A stretch of DNA of 48,237 nucleotides from Gammaproteobacteria bacterium (GCA_018669845.1 JABHSO010000044.1:1-48237), one strand, 5' to 3'. Shown: positions 29,356 to 37,538, numbered from the stretch's first letter. The notes: generated by a model from the letters alone, not told the origin. Program-made: numbers and translations.

Positions 29356-29495
29356 AATTGAACTATGCTTAACTTGAATATCTATTTAGGACTTTAGTTT
29401 TCATCCAGTACCCCTATTTTATTTGACAGGATTTTCCTGACTTAAAATCGAATGATTTCAGGTAAAATCCGTTTTTGGTACTAAAATTAAAGGTA

Positions 29496-29550
29496 ACTAC
29501 TCAGCGAGTAGTCGAATACACAGTAATTACTCAATAGAAAACGAGTAGTT
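29496..29550. promoter_or_regulatory. Paired ACTACTC/GAGTAGT inverted repeats upstream of cheY
   Basis: ACTACTC-AGC-GAGTAGT (29496-29512) is a perfect 7-bp inverted repeat. About 13 bases on, TTACTC and GAGTAG (29525-29549 region) form a second, wider inverted pair with nearly the same half-sites. They lie just upstream of the FliA-type promoter. They could be a regulator-binding site or stem-loops ending the fliA transcript, but no T-run follows either pair. Confidence 0.45.
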
Positions 29551-29555
29551 AACAT

Positions 29556-29581
29556 TAAAGAATTTATTTTTCAGCCGATAA
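29556..29581 (+). promoter_or_regulatory. Putative FliA (sigma-28) promoter of the cheY operon
   Basis: A perfect GCCGATAA -10 (29574-29581) is preceded by TAAAGAAT (29556-29563) with a 10-base spacer. The consensus is TAAAGTTT-N11-GCCGATAA. Transcription would begin near 29590, about 50 bases before cheY. Confidence 0.72.
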
Positions 29582-29638
29582 CACTGTTTATAGCAGTTTA
29601 GGCGCTTAAAAGTTTTTTATGCAATAGTCGGAGGTTGC

Positions 29639-30025
29639 ATGGATAAGAATATGAAGATCCTTATCGTTGATGATTTTTCAACGATGCGTCGAATAATTAA
29701 AAATTTGTTACGTGATTTGGGATTTAACGATACTACAGAAGCTGATGATGGGCAGACAGCTTTACCATTACTGAAATCTGGTAAGTTTGATTTTCTGGTG
29801 ACTGACTGGAATATGCCGGGCATGGATGGCCTGACACTATTAAAAACAGTTAGAGCCGATGAAAATTTAAGTACTTTACCGGTGTTAATGGTAACAGCAG
29901 AAGCTAAACGGGAGCAGATTGTTGAAGCAGCTCAGGCTGGTGTTAATGGTTATGTAGTGAAACCCTTTACTGCTGTCACACTGAAAGAAAAGATTGAAAA
30001 AATCTTCGAGAGGCTAGATGCATGA
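29639..30025 (+). CDS. cheY: Chemotaxis response regulator CheY
   Basis: CheY carries phosphoryl from CheA to the flagellar switch (FliM). This 128-residue stand-alone receiver domain has the acid pair D11-D12, phospho-acceptor D56 in [12 protein letters not shown]86 in MVTAEA and K108 in YVVKPF. The E. coli-type [10 protein letters not shown] context and the adjacent cheZ identify it as the flagellar CheY. A GGAGG ribosome site precedes ATG. It overlaps cheZ by 4 bases. Confidence 0.97.
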   Translation: MDKNMKILIVDDFSTMRRIIKNLLRDLGFNDTTEADDGQTALPLLKSGKFDFLVTDWNMPGMDGLTLLKTVRADENLSTLPVLMVTAEAKREQIVEAAQAGVNGYVVKPFTAVTLKEKIEKIFERLDA

Positions 30026-30768
30026 GTGAATCAAGTACAACTAGCTATGTAACCGAAGAGTATCTGGTTCGTTTAAACGACCTGGGTGAAGCAATAAAGA
30101 CTGGAAATGTTGAAGAATCTAATTTATTGATTAGTGAATTAACGACATTACGAGAGTCTTCGCTATTTCAGGAATTAGGAAAATTAACTCGTGAAATTCA
30201 CGAGTCTATTAATGCTTTTGGTAATGATGATCGTGTCGCAGAATTAGCAGAAGAAGATATCCCTGATGCTAAGGAAAGACTTTCTTATATCGTCACAAAA
30301 ACCGATGAAGCAGCTCATCGAACGATGACTAATGCTGAAGAAACAATAGATATTGTTAATGCTTTTAATACCCAGTCTAGCGAGATATATAAACGTTGGA
30401 ATCAGTTTAAAAATCAGCAGATGTCTAAACAGGATTTTCTTGTACTTACTGGTGATATTGATGTTTTTTTAGCATCTATCAGCGGAGAAAGCGATAAAGT
30501 TAAAGGGCAGATGAACGATATCATGATGGCTCAGGATTATCAGGATTTGACCGGTCAAATGATTAAGCAAGTGACCAGCATGGTTCAGGAAATTGAAGGT
30601 AAACTGGTCCGATTAGTGGCCATAACAGGTGCCAAAATTTCTGAGAATAAAGAAGATCATAAGGATGGCACAATGGCACATGGACCGCAGTTAGCAACCG
30701 CCAATAAAGAAGAAGTAGCAACATCACAGGATGAAGTGGATGATTTGCTGGCCAGTATGGGTTTTTAA
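30022..30768 (+). CDS. cheZ: CheY-P phosphatase CheZ
   Basis: CheZ dephosphorylates CheY-P. It has 248 residues: a long helical hairpin with the catalytic region [15 protein letters not shown] (170-184). D175 and Q179 correspond to E. coli D143 and Q147. After a flexible linker, the C-terminal peptide [14 protein letters not shown] (235-248) is the CheY-tethering motif. It is nearly the same as the FliM N-terminal peptide and the CheA linker repeats in this window. It is coupled to cheY by a 4-base overlap. Confidence 0.97.
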   Translation: MSESSTTSYVTEEYLVRLNDLGEAIKTGNVEESNLLISELTTLRESSLFQELGKLTREIHESINAFGNDDRVAELAEEDIPDAKERLSYIVTKTDEAAHRTMTNAEETIDIVNAFNTQSSEIYKRWNQFKNQQMSKQDFLVLTGDIDVFLASISGESDKVKGQMNDIMMAQDYQDLTGQMIKQVTSMVQEIEGKLVRLVAITGAKISENKEDHKDGTMAHGPQLATANKEEVATSQDEVDDLLASMGF

Positions 30769-30815
30769 TTATTTATTATTTTAGCGATATTTTAGTAGGA
30801 TTTGCAGGTTAAACC

Positions 30816-32939
30816 ATGGCGATAGATCTGGAAGATGACATTTTACAGGATTTCCTGATTGAAGCAGGTGAAATCCTTGAAACGCTTAATGAACAGCTGG
30901 TTGATTTAGAAAAGACACCAGATGATTCTGATTTACTAAATTCTATATTTAGGGGGTTTCATACCATTAAGGGTGGGGGGAGTTTTCTCGCACTGGATAA
31001 CCTGGTCGCTGTTTGTCACAAATCAGAAGATGTCTTCAATCTTTTAAGAAATAATGAGATCAGTCTAAACGCAGACATGATGGATACTTTTCTTCGTGTA
31101 CTTGATGAAGTTAACAGTATGTTCGAAGAAATTAAATCAGGAGAGGACCCTACTGCTGCACCTGATGACATAATGCAAAAGTTAGTTGATATGCAGGATC
31201 CTGATGCAGGAGCTGAGGAAATTGAAGAAGAGGCTGTTGAAGAGGTAGAACAGGTTGTTGCAACAGATCCGGCTAAAGCAGCAGAAGAATTTGTTTCAGG
31301 AAAAGATGAAATCACTGATGAAGAGTTTGAATCATTACTGGATGCATTACACGGTTCAGGTTCTTCAGAAAAACTAGAAAAAGTAGAGAAATCTGTTCAG
31401 GAATCGAGTTCAACAGATGAAATTTCTGATGATGAATTTGAAGCATTGCTGGATGAGCTACACGGAAAAGGAGCAAGCCCGACTTCAGGGGAACAAGCTG
31501 AACCTAAGGTTGAAGCTGCAAAAACGAAATCTACGAAAAAGTCTAAAGCACCAAAGCAAAAGAAATCTGCTGGATCTGATGAAATTTCCGACGATGAGTT
31601 TGAAGCATTGTTAGATGACATGCACGGTAAAGGTAAAGGACCAACTAAAGCACCGTCTCAGGAAAAACCAGCAGCTAAACCAAAGCCAAAGCCGGCAGTA
31701 AAAGCGGCTCCTAAAAAAGCAGAAAGCAAAGCCAAACCTGCGACTAAAAAGGCTGCACCAGCATCAGCCAGTAAGGGTGAAACAACTGTTCGAGTTGATA
31801 CAGCCAGACTGGATGACATTATGAACCTGGTGGGTGAGCTGGTATTAACACGGAACAGATTGAATACATTACGCCAGACATTTGAAGATGAAAGAGTGCA
31901 TAAAGCAATCTCAAGTCTGGATGTAGTCACAGCCGATTTGCAAACAGCGGTTATGAAAACGCGCATGCAACCTGTTAAAAAGGTATTTGGTCGATTTCCG
32001 CGTGTGGTACGCGATCTTGCAAGAAGTTTGAATAAGGAAATATTACTGGAGTTACAGGGAGAAGAAACCGATCTGGATAAAAACCTTGTTGAAGCGTTGG
32101 CTGATCCTCTGGTGCATCTGGTGAGAAACTCGGTCGATCATGGTATTGAGTTACCCGATATAAGGGAAAAATCAGGTAAAGACAGACAGGGTAAGGTCAT
32201 CCTCTCTGCGCAACAGGAAGGTGACCATATTATCTTATCGATACTGGATGATGGTGCCGGAATGGATCCTGAAGTTTTAAGGGCCAATGCCATTAAAAAG
32301 GGATTGATGGATTCTGAAACCGCTTCTCGCCTGGATGATAAAGGATGTTTTGATTTAATCTTCATGCCCGGTTTATCGACTAAAGAGAAAATATCTGATG
32401 TGTCTGGTCGTGGTGTGGGCATGGATGTGGTAAAAACTAAAATATCACAGCTAAATGGTTTGATTGAGATAAATTCTACCCTTGGAAAAGGCACTGAGCT
32501 GCGGATAAAAGTTCCGCTAACACTGGCTATCTTACCCACGTTGATGATTCAGCTTGGTACTCGAAAATTTGCATTGCCACTGTCTATTGTGAATGAAATT
32601 TTCGAACTGAGCTCTAAAAAAATCAGTGTGGTTGATGGTAAGGAAGTCGTACTGAATAGAGGTAAGGCTCCTCCCATTTTTCATTTAAGAAAATGGTTGT
32701 TGAGAGGAAATGAAGTCGATAAAGATTTTGCAACAGACCCACATGTAATTATGGTCCGAGTCGGAAATGATTCTGTAGGATTTGTGGTTGATCAGGTCAT
32801 TGGACAGGAAGAAGTGGTTATTAAACCACTGGATAAACTGTTGCAGGGTCTACCCGGTATGGCTGGGTCGACAATAACGGGTGATGGAAATATTGCTATC
32901 ATTCTGGATATTCAGGGACTTTTAAAGTCATTTTCATGA
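30816..32939 (+). CDS. cheA: Chemotaxis histidine kinase CheA (flagellar system), with repeat-containing linker
   Basis: CheA autophosphorylates and passes phosphoryl to CheY. In its 707 residues: P1 HPt domain with phospho-accepting H49 (GFHTIKGGGSF); a linker of about 190 residues (about 130-322); P3 dimerisation (about 324-390); P4 kinase with N box (LVHLVRNSVDHGIE), DDGAGMD and GRGVGMDVV; and P5 CheW-like domain to the end. No folded P2 is recognisable. The linker instead has three copies of a 19-residue motif at 164-182, 201-219 and 255-273 (DEISDDEFEALLDELHGKG type), separated by Lys/Pro/Ala-rich sequence. These resemble the CheY-binding peptides of FliM and CheZ. cheB does not follow, unlike in Pseudomonas. 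Confidence 0.96.
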   Translation: MAIDLEDDILQDFLIEAGEILETLNEQLVDLEKTPDDSDLLNSIFRGFHTIKGGGSFLALDNLVAVCHKSEDVFNLLRNNEISLNADMMDTFLRVLDEVNSMFEEIKSGEDPTAAPDDIMQKLVDMQDPDAGAEEIEEEAVEEVEQVVATDPAKAAEEFVSGKDEITDEEFESLLDALHGSGSSEKLEKVEKSVQESSSTDEISDDEFEALLDELHGKGASPTSGEQAEPKVEAAKTKSTKKSKAPKQKKSAGSDEISDDEFEALLDDMHGKGKGPTKAPSQEKPAAKPKPKPAVKAAPKKAESKAKPATKKAAPASASKGETTVRVDTARLDDIMNLVGELVLTRNRLNTLRQTFEDERVHKAISSLDVVTADLQTAVMKTRMQPVKKVFGRFPRVVRDLARSLNKEILLELQGEETDLDKNLVEALADPLVHLVRNSVDHGIELPDIREKSGKDRQGKVILSAQQEGDHIILSILDDGAGMDPEVLRANAIKKGLMDSETASRLDDKGCFDLIFMPGLSTKEKISDVSGRGVGMDVVKTKISQLNGLIEINSTLGKGTELRIKVPLTLAILPTLMIQLGTRKFALPLSIVNEIFELSSKKISVVDGKEVVLNRGKAPPIFHLRKWLLRGNEVDKDFATDPHVIMVRVGNDSVGFVVDQVIGQEEVVIKPLDKLLQGLPGMAGSTITGDGNIAIILDIQGLLKSFS
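31305..31634 (+). repeat. Three coding repeats in the CheA linker
   Basis: The repeats are at 31305-31361, 31416-31472 and 31578-31634. They encode DEITDEEFESLLDALHGSG, DEISDDEFEALLDELHGKG and DEISDDEFEALLDDMHGKG. The DNA is less alike than the protein because synonymous codons differ, so the peptide seems to be what is kept. Confidence 0.88.
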
Positions 32940-32981
32940 ATATTCACTGGATAATTAGCTGTATATTTTTTATGTTAAAAA

Positions 32982-33010
32982 TTGACTCATACAATGGTTA
33001 GCGTTTTAAT
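32982..33010 (+). promoter_or_regulatory. Possible sigma-70 promoter just before parC
   Basis: TTGACT and TTTAAT are separated by 17 bases in the 79-base cheA-parC gap. The predicted start would fall within a few bases of the parC ATG, which has no visible ribosome site. It may be a chance match in AT-rich DNA. Confidence 0.3.
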
Positions 33011-33018
33011 TAAATGTT

Positions 33019-33834
33019 ATGAAAACCTGGGCAAGCATAAATCAAAAAGGCGGTGTAGGAAAAACTACTTCGGTAGTTAGTCTGGCTGGCCATTTGTCCA
33101 ATACAGGGAAAAGAATATTACTGGTAGATCTTGATCCACATGGTTCTCTAACCAGCTATCTGGGTTATAATCCAGATGAAATAGAAACAGGTATCTATTC
33201 ATTATTTGCTAACCCAACTTCTAATCCGACGGATATTGCCCGGCTTTTACTACCCACACCCATTAAAAATACCTACCTGTTTGCGGCTTCTACAGCTTTA
33301 GCCACGCTTGATCGACAGATCGGCTCAAATAAAGGTGTTGGCAAAGGCCTGGTGGTCGCCAAAGCCATTCAAAGTGTAGCGGATAAGTTTGCCTATGGAT
33401 TGATCGACTGTCCTCCTATGTTAGGTATTTTAATGATTAATGCTCTGGCGGCCTGCGATCAGGCATTAATTCCGGCCCAGACAGATTATCTTTCATTGAA
33501 GGGGCTGGAAAGAATGACGCATACTTTAACGATGGTGGAAAAGTCACTGCAAAAAAAGACACCCTATATGATTGTGCCAACCATGTATGATCAACGCACA
33601 AATGCTTCCCGGTCAGCATTAAAAGAAATGAAAGAAACTTATCGTTTTAATGTGTGGGGTTCGGTAATTCCCATTGATACAAAATTTCGTGATGCCAGTA
33701 AAGTGGGCGTCCCAATATCTACCCTGGCTCCCTATTCACGGGGATCTCTTGCGTACAAAAAATTAATAAATTTCCTACTAGGAATTCATGAACGAAATAA
33801 AAATGCCGAAAAAATACAACAGCGGTCTGCTTAA
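33019..33834 (+). CDS. parC: ParA-family ATPase of the chemotaxis cluster (ParC type)
   Basis: This 271-residue ParA/Soj-like ATPase has the deviant Walker [13 protein letters not shown] (7-18), LLVDLDPHGSL and LIDCPPM. In Vibrio the homologue ParC places chemotaxis arrays at the cell pole, and Pseudomonas has an equivalent gene at the same place. A ParP-like CheW-domain protein follows and overlaps by 47 bases, which supports the ParC call over plasmid or chromosome ParA. There is no parB or parS nearby. No Shine-Dalgarno sequence is visible before the ATG. The next upstream ATG is out of frame. Confidence 0.87.
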   Translation: MKTWASINQKGGVGKTTSVVSLAGHLSNTGKRILLVDLDPHGSLTSYLGYNPDEIETGIYSLFANPTSNPTDIARLLLPTPIKNTYLFAASTALATLDRQIGSNKGVGKGLVVAKAIQSVADKFAYGLIDCPPMLGILMINALAACDQALIPAQTDYLSLKGLERMTHTLTMVEKSLQKKTPYMIVPTMYDQRTNASRSALKEMKETYRFNVWGSVIPIDTKFRDASKVGVPISTLAPYSRGSLAYKKLINFLLGIHERNKNAEKIQQRSA

Positions 33835-34522
33835 TCCTGACTCTGCTGTTGAGGATTTTTTGGATACTCTGCTGCAGGAATCAACCGAGAAGCCTGAAAA
33901 ACTAAAGCCGGTACGCTCTAAATCAAACTTATTGCTCTTGCCTGAGCTGGAAGTAGAACCGGCTGAGCCGGAAATTGTAGCTGATATCGAAGTAGTTCAG
34001 CTAGAAGAAGTAACGGTAGAAGCAGAGGAACAGTCACTGGCGACGTTAGAAAAATTAGATCAGGATGTTAAAAGTTATGAGTATAGTTTTCCAATTCAAT
34101 GTCTGATGTTTAGTGTTGCAGGTAATCAGTTGTCTATTCCGTTAATCAATATGGGCAGTGTGTTAGCCTGGGGAGATCGATTAACCCTGTTGCCAGATGC
34201 TCCTGACTGGTTTCTGGGCATTTTACAACATAGAGAAATGAATGTGAAAGTTGTAGATACTGCTAAAATCATACACATAAACGAAAATAACCAACAAAAT
34301 TCAGAGCATCAACATATTCTGGTTTTTGGAGATGATAACTGGGCAATTACCTGTGATAAATTAGGTGAAGTCATAAAGTTAAATGAAGATGATGTGAAAT
34401 GGTCTAAACAGGAGAGTAAAAATTTAGCTCTGGGGACTATCAAAGAATCATTGGCTACATTATTGGATCCAAATAAAATATTAAATAAATTGAATGAGTA
34501 TGATGATAAAACAGTTAATTAA
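33788..34522 (+). CDS. parP: ParP-like CheW-domain protein
   Basis: This 244-residue protein has an acidic, Glu/Val-rich N-terminal linker (1-90, including LELEVEPAEPEIV-like sequence) and a C-terminal CheW-like (AIF) domain at about 95-235. ParP couples ParC to the CheA array in Vibrio. The start at 33788 has a TAGGA ribosome site but lies 47 bases inside parC. A second in-frame ATG is at 33803. The order parC-parP-cheW matches polar-flagellated gammaproteobacteria. Confidence 0.83.
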   Translation: MNEIKMPKKYNSGLLNPDSAVEDFLDTLLQESTEKPEKLKPVRSKSNLLLLPELEVEPAEPEIVADIEVVQLEEVTVEAEEQSLATLEKLDQDVKSYEYSFPIQCLMFSVAGNQLSIPLINMGSVLAWGDRLTLLPDAPDWFLGILQHREMNVKVVDTAKIIHINENNQQNSEHQHILVFGDDNWAITCDKLGEVIKLNEDDVKWSKQESKNLALGTIKESLATLLDPNKILNKLNEYDDKTVN

Positions 34523-34526
34523 TTTC

Positions 34527-34558
34527 AGCTCAAACCTGAAAATTTTTCATTCTGAGCT
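34527..34558 (+). terminator. Stem-loop between parP and cheW
   Basis: AGCTCA/TGAGCT closes an inner GAAAA/TTTTC pairing. It is not followed by a T-run, so it may act as a partial terminator or a processing site before cheW. Confidence 0.35.
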
Positions 34559-34584
34559 TAATTAATCCCGACTAAGGTCGATAA
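34558..34584 (+). promoter_or_regulatory. Candidate FliA-type promoter of cheW
   Basis: GTCGATAA (34577-34584) differs from the GCCGATAA consensus at one base, and TTAATTAA lies upstream with the correct 11-base spacer. It is 44 bases before the cheW ATG. cheW may also be read from the cheY promoter. Confidence 0.45.
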
Positions 34585-34628
34585 CCCTATTACAAAGCAA
34601 TAACAAAGCATTTTTTCTGGAGAATATT

Positions 34629-35099
34629 ATGGCAGATTCGCAGCAAGATACTGGGCAATTCCAGTGTGTTACATTTACCCTTGAACATGAAATATATGGC
34701 ATTAATGTTATGCAGGTTCAAGAAGTCTTGCGTGAAGTTGAAGTAGCCCCCGTTCCCGGTGCACCACACTATGTGTTGGGTATTATTAATTTAAGGGGAA
34801 ATGTGGTTAGTGTCATCGATGCGCGTACCCGTTTTGGTTTGTCGCCCAAAGACAGTGATGATATGACAAGAATTATTGTCATTGAGGTTCAACAGCAGAT
34901 TATTGGTATTCTGGTCGATAGTGTTGCAGAAGTGGTTGATATTAAACGCAGTGAAATAGATTCTGCCCCTAATGTAGGTAATGCTGAATCGTCAAAATAT
35001 ATTGACGGAGTGGTGAGTCGCGGGGAAATGTTATTGATTCTGGTTGATCTTAATAAACTGTTAAGTGAATCTGAATGGGGTGAAATATCCGGTTTTTAA
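34629..35099 (+). CDS. cheW: Chemotaxis coupling protein CheW
   Basis: CheW links receptors to CheA in the array. This 156-residue single-domain protein has the family core (TFTLEHEIYGINVMQVQEVL, then the VPGAPHYVLGIINLRGNVVS stretch) and conserved RGNVVSVIDAR. A GGAGA ribosome site precedes ATG. It lies 106 bases after parP and is followed at once by a small basic protein. It differs clearly from the second CheW at 45512-46018. Confidence 0.96.
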   Translation: MADSQQDTGQFQCVTFTLEHEIYGINVMQVQEVLREVEVAPVPGAPHYVLGIINLRGNVVSVIDARTRFGLSPKDSDDMTRIIVIEVQQQIIGILVDSVAEVVDIKRSEIDSAPNVGNAESSKYIDGVVSRGEMLLILVDLNKLLSESEWGEISGF

Positions 35100-35115
35100 A
35101 CCGGGAGTTATTATC

Positions 35116-35274
35116 ATGGCAGATCAGACAATTAAACCTGTATTACCTGTCATCAAACCTCGAAATACTCTACACAATAAAAAAGTTGTAGAAAAAGATA
35201 AACAACCTGCTGACAGGAAGTCAGCAGGGAATAATTCTAAAAAGAAAAAAGGTGGAATTGATACTTACGCTTGA
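35116..35274 (+). CDS. Small lysine-rich hypothetical protein
   Basis: This 52-residue frame begins MADQTIKPVLPVIKPRN and ends KKKKGGIDTYA. A GGGAG ribosome site sits 8 bases before the ATG at 35116. A longer start at 35065 would overlap cheW by 35 bases. It is about 20% lysine, lacks cysteine and hydrophobic segments, and is probably disordered. Ribosome site, spacing (16 bases after cheW) and end-of-operon place suggest it is real. I do not recognise the family. Possible roles are a nucleic-acid-binding or array-associated accessory peptide, but nothing in the sequence decides this. Confidence 0.55.
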   Translation: MADQTIKPVLPVIKPRNTLHNKKVVEKDKQPADRKSAGNNSKKKKGGIDTYA

Positions 35275-35305
35275 AATATGGCGTGTCTTGCGCAACAGCT
35301 TTACC

Positions 35306-35599
35306 TCAAAGTTTATCCATAAAATCTTTATGCTTACCCGAAAGTCGGTAAGCAAAACTCAATACTTCAGCGATAACAACATAAAGTGATTGGGGAATAT
35401 GGTCTCCCAGGTCGAGTTGATCGAGCAGGGCGGATAACTCCTTATCTTCATACACAGGAATGCTTTCCTGTTCTGCAATAGTCAGTATTTCTTCAGCAAC
35501 ATCCTGATGTCCTTTGGCTGTTACAACCGGTGCCTGTTCACCGTCATATTCCAGTGCAATGGCAAACCGGGGTTTTTGCTTTTTGTCTTTCTTGCTCAT
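35306..35599 (-). CDS. FlhB C-terminal-domain paralogue (FhlB type)
   Basis: This 97-residue protein aligns with the part of FlhB after the NPTH site (RFAIALEYDGEQAPVVTAKG, with VLSFAYRLSGK at the end). It lacks the TM region and the autocleavage motif. Such stand-alone proteins (FhlB, YlqH) are known in many flagellates, usually beside a FliK-like gene, and can substitute for or modulate the cleaved FlhB C domain. It overlaps the upstream FliK-like gene by 4 bases. Full-length flhB is present at 22918-24045. Confidence 0.88.
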   Translation of the reverse strand: MSKKDKKQKPRFAIALEYDGEQAPVVTAKGHQDVAEEILTIAEQESIPVYEDKELSALLDQLDLGDHIPQSLYVVIAEVLSFAYRLSGKHKDFMDKL

Positions 35600-37371
35600 A
35601 CTTTTATATCGACCAGATTTTCACCCACCGGGTGAGGTTTTTCTTCCTGAGTTGTCGGCTTACCGATAAAGCAATCAAAAAGCCCAGGTTCGAAGCCGCT
35701 TTTCTTTAGCTGATTTTTAAACTGATCCATATGGGTATCAATTAATTGCTTTGTGCCGGATTTAACAGCCCAAAAATGAGCAGAAAGCTTTGTATCCTGT
35801 AACAGAATGTTAGTGCTAATTAAGCCAAGCAGGGCAAATTCAAATGCCAGACTTATCTCCCAGTTGTTTTGCTCATCTTTATCGCTACTATTTCGTTGCT
35901 TAATGCTTAATTTCAAAGATCTGTTCTCCTCATTCACTTGCAGGGGAATATTCAGATTAATTTGAATGGGCTGGTTTTGTTCCTGATTGAGTCTAATGGT
36001 TGTTTTCTGAGTGAGTAACTGGCTCAGGGTTTGTTCCAGTTGTTGTGATAACTCTATTTTCAAGGTGCCTGATATTTCAGTTAAAATATTGTCAGGTATT
36101 CTGACTTTGGCTTCGGGGGTGTTGGAATCAATAATCTGGCGCAATAATAGTTTAAAGTTTTCAGGCGATTTATTGATTGCCTTGTGTAATTCAGCAAGAT
36201 TGTCGGGTATAGAAAAAATGCCCTGCGAAGTTTTTACAGGAACAGAGGGTTTAAGCAGTGTCAGCATGCCAAGTATCTGTTGAAGTGACTCGGCTTTAAC
36301 GTTATCGGCCCTGATAAGAGGTTGAGATAATGTCTGTAGAAGCTGTTTTATTAAGTTTATGGGTGTTTCTTTTTGAATATTTATTGATGATGCTGGTAAA
36401 GAAACTTCTTTTTGAGATTTTTTTACAGCAGCCTGTAAAGAAATATCTTTCTGAACTTTTATAGGTGTCTCTGGGATGGTTGCTTCTTTTTTAACGTTGG
36501 GGGCAGAACTGTTGATAGCCTGATTATTAACGGATTGTTTAGTCGTAGAGCTGTGTTCAGCCCTGTTGATCACCGACTGTAAATTTAGTTTATCGTTGAT
36601 GATTGTTGCTTTAGAAATGTTTGCTTCTGCGGGGTTTAGTTTGAGGAAACTGGATACTAATTTCTGTAAATGACTTAATTCTGGATTATTCTGAGCTGTG
36701 GCCAGCCTTGGTAAAAGATTTGATAATGCATTTTTCAGAATGTTCTCCGGTTGTACTCGTATTAATTCAATATTATTGCTGGGGTTAGTCTTTAGTAATA
36801 AGGTTTCTCCTGGTTGAAGCAAGTTCTGACGGGGAATTGTGTAGGTTTTATGATCCAGTTGTAGAAAAGTTTTGTCTGTTGTATGGGCTAGTACCTTGAC
36901 GGCCTGAGGGAGAGCAACAGGGGGCAGTGATGGTTTTGCTGATGAATTCGATGCCGTAGTGGGTGACGCTATAGTTTTTGGGCTTGTGGGCTCTGAGGTA
37001 GAAGTCAGGATTTTGATTAACTGGTTAACTATTTTATCTGGTAGAGGCTGACTGGCTTTTAAGACTTGCTCTACTTGTATGCGAGGTTCTGTTTTCCCTG
37101 GTAGGACTCTAGCGAGTATCTCATCTCCTTTTATCAGTTTGTCAGCAGTTATACCTCTAAGTTGACCAGAAGCAGTATCCAGCAAAAGCTTGTTTCCATT
37201 ACTTTCAATAACTATTGCTCTGAACAGGCCTGCCTGCTGCAATTTATTCAATATGTCATCAACCCGAATCTGTAAGGAATCGGTTTTAATATTTGATATC
37301 TCTAGATTAGATACCTTTAAGTTAGGAATTGAAGTCTTGGGTAAATCCATCGGGCAATTTTTATCCACCAT
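35596..37371 (-). CDS. Second FliK-like protein (Flg_hook domain)
   Basis: This 591-residue protein starts MVDKNCPMDLPKTSIPN. An N-terminal region about 35-130 (ILARVLPGKTEPRIQVEQVL) is followed by a long, low-complexity Ser/Lys/Gln-rich middle with repeated VKKEATIPETPIKVQKDISL-like and QKEVSLPAS segments. The C-terminal part (about 455-580) resembles the Flg_hook domain of FliK (LNIPLQVNEENRSLKLSIKQ, with a FEFALLGLISTNILLQDTKL core). No signal peptide is seen. It is coupled to the FhlB-like gene by a 4-base overlap, suggesting a paired specificity-switch module. Its exact role is unproven. No good ribosome site is visible before the ATG. Confidence 0.72.
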   Translation of the reverse strand: MVDKNCPMDLPKTSIPNLKVSNLEISNIKTDSLQIRVDDILNKLQQAGLFRAIVIESNGNKLLLDTASGQLRGITADKLIKGDEILARVLPGKTEPRIQVEQVLKASQPLPDKIVNQLIKILTSTSEPTSPKTIASPTTASNSSAKPSLPPVALPQAVKVLAHTTDKTFLQLDHKTYTIPRQNLLQPGETLLLKTNPSNNIELIRVQPENILKNALSNLLPRLATAQNNPELSHLQKLVSSFLKLNPAEANISKATIINDKLNLQSVINRAEHSSTTKQSVNNQAINSSAPNVKKEATIPETPIKVQKDISLQAAVKKSQKEVSLPASSINIQKETPINLIKQLLQTLSQPLIRADNVKAESLQQILGMLTLLKPSVPVKTSQGIFSIPDNLAELHKAINKSPENFKLLLRQIIDSNTPEAKVRIPDNILTEISGTLKIELSQQLEQTLSQLLTQKTTIRLNQEQNQPIQINLNIPLQVNEENRSLKLSIKQRNSSDKDEQNNWEISLAFEFALLGLISTNILLQDTKLSAHFWAVKSGTKQLIDTHMDQFKNQLKKSGFEPGLFDCFIGKPTTQEEKPHPVGENLVDIKV

Positions 37372-37538
37372 AGGAAACAGGCTGCCGCCTTTAATTTGTT
37401 TATAGAGTATAGGTTATTAATCGGTGGGTCAGGAAGTGAAAGTAATTACAGATTATAAATTGACACTGATAAAGAGTATGGGTAATAAAAATGGAATTAT
37501 TAATTAAAGCGCTGTAAAAATAACAACTTTTCATCGTA

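Noticed and set aside
29427-29439. CAGGA-TTT-TCCTG hairpin after fliA as a terminator
   Set aside because: The 5-bp stem has no T-run. TTGACA nearby has no -10 at proper spacing (only TAAAAT at 14 bases).
31397-31966. Ser-rich and other antisense frames under the CheA linker
   Set aside because: The Ser/Ala-rich sequence is the expected reverse reading of the Asp/Glu/Lys/Ala-rich linker repeats.
33019-33834. Chromosome or plasmid partition ParA
   Set aside because: There is no parB or parS-like repeat set nearby, and the overlap with a CheW-domain gene points to the chemotaxis ParC/ParP pair.
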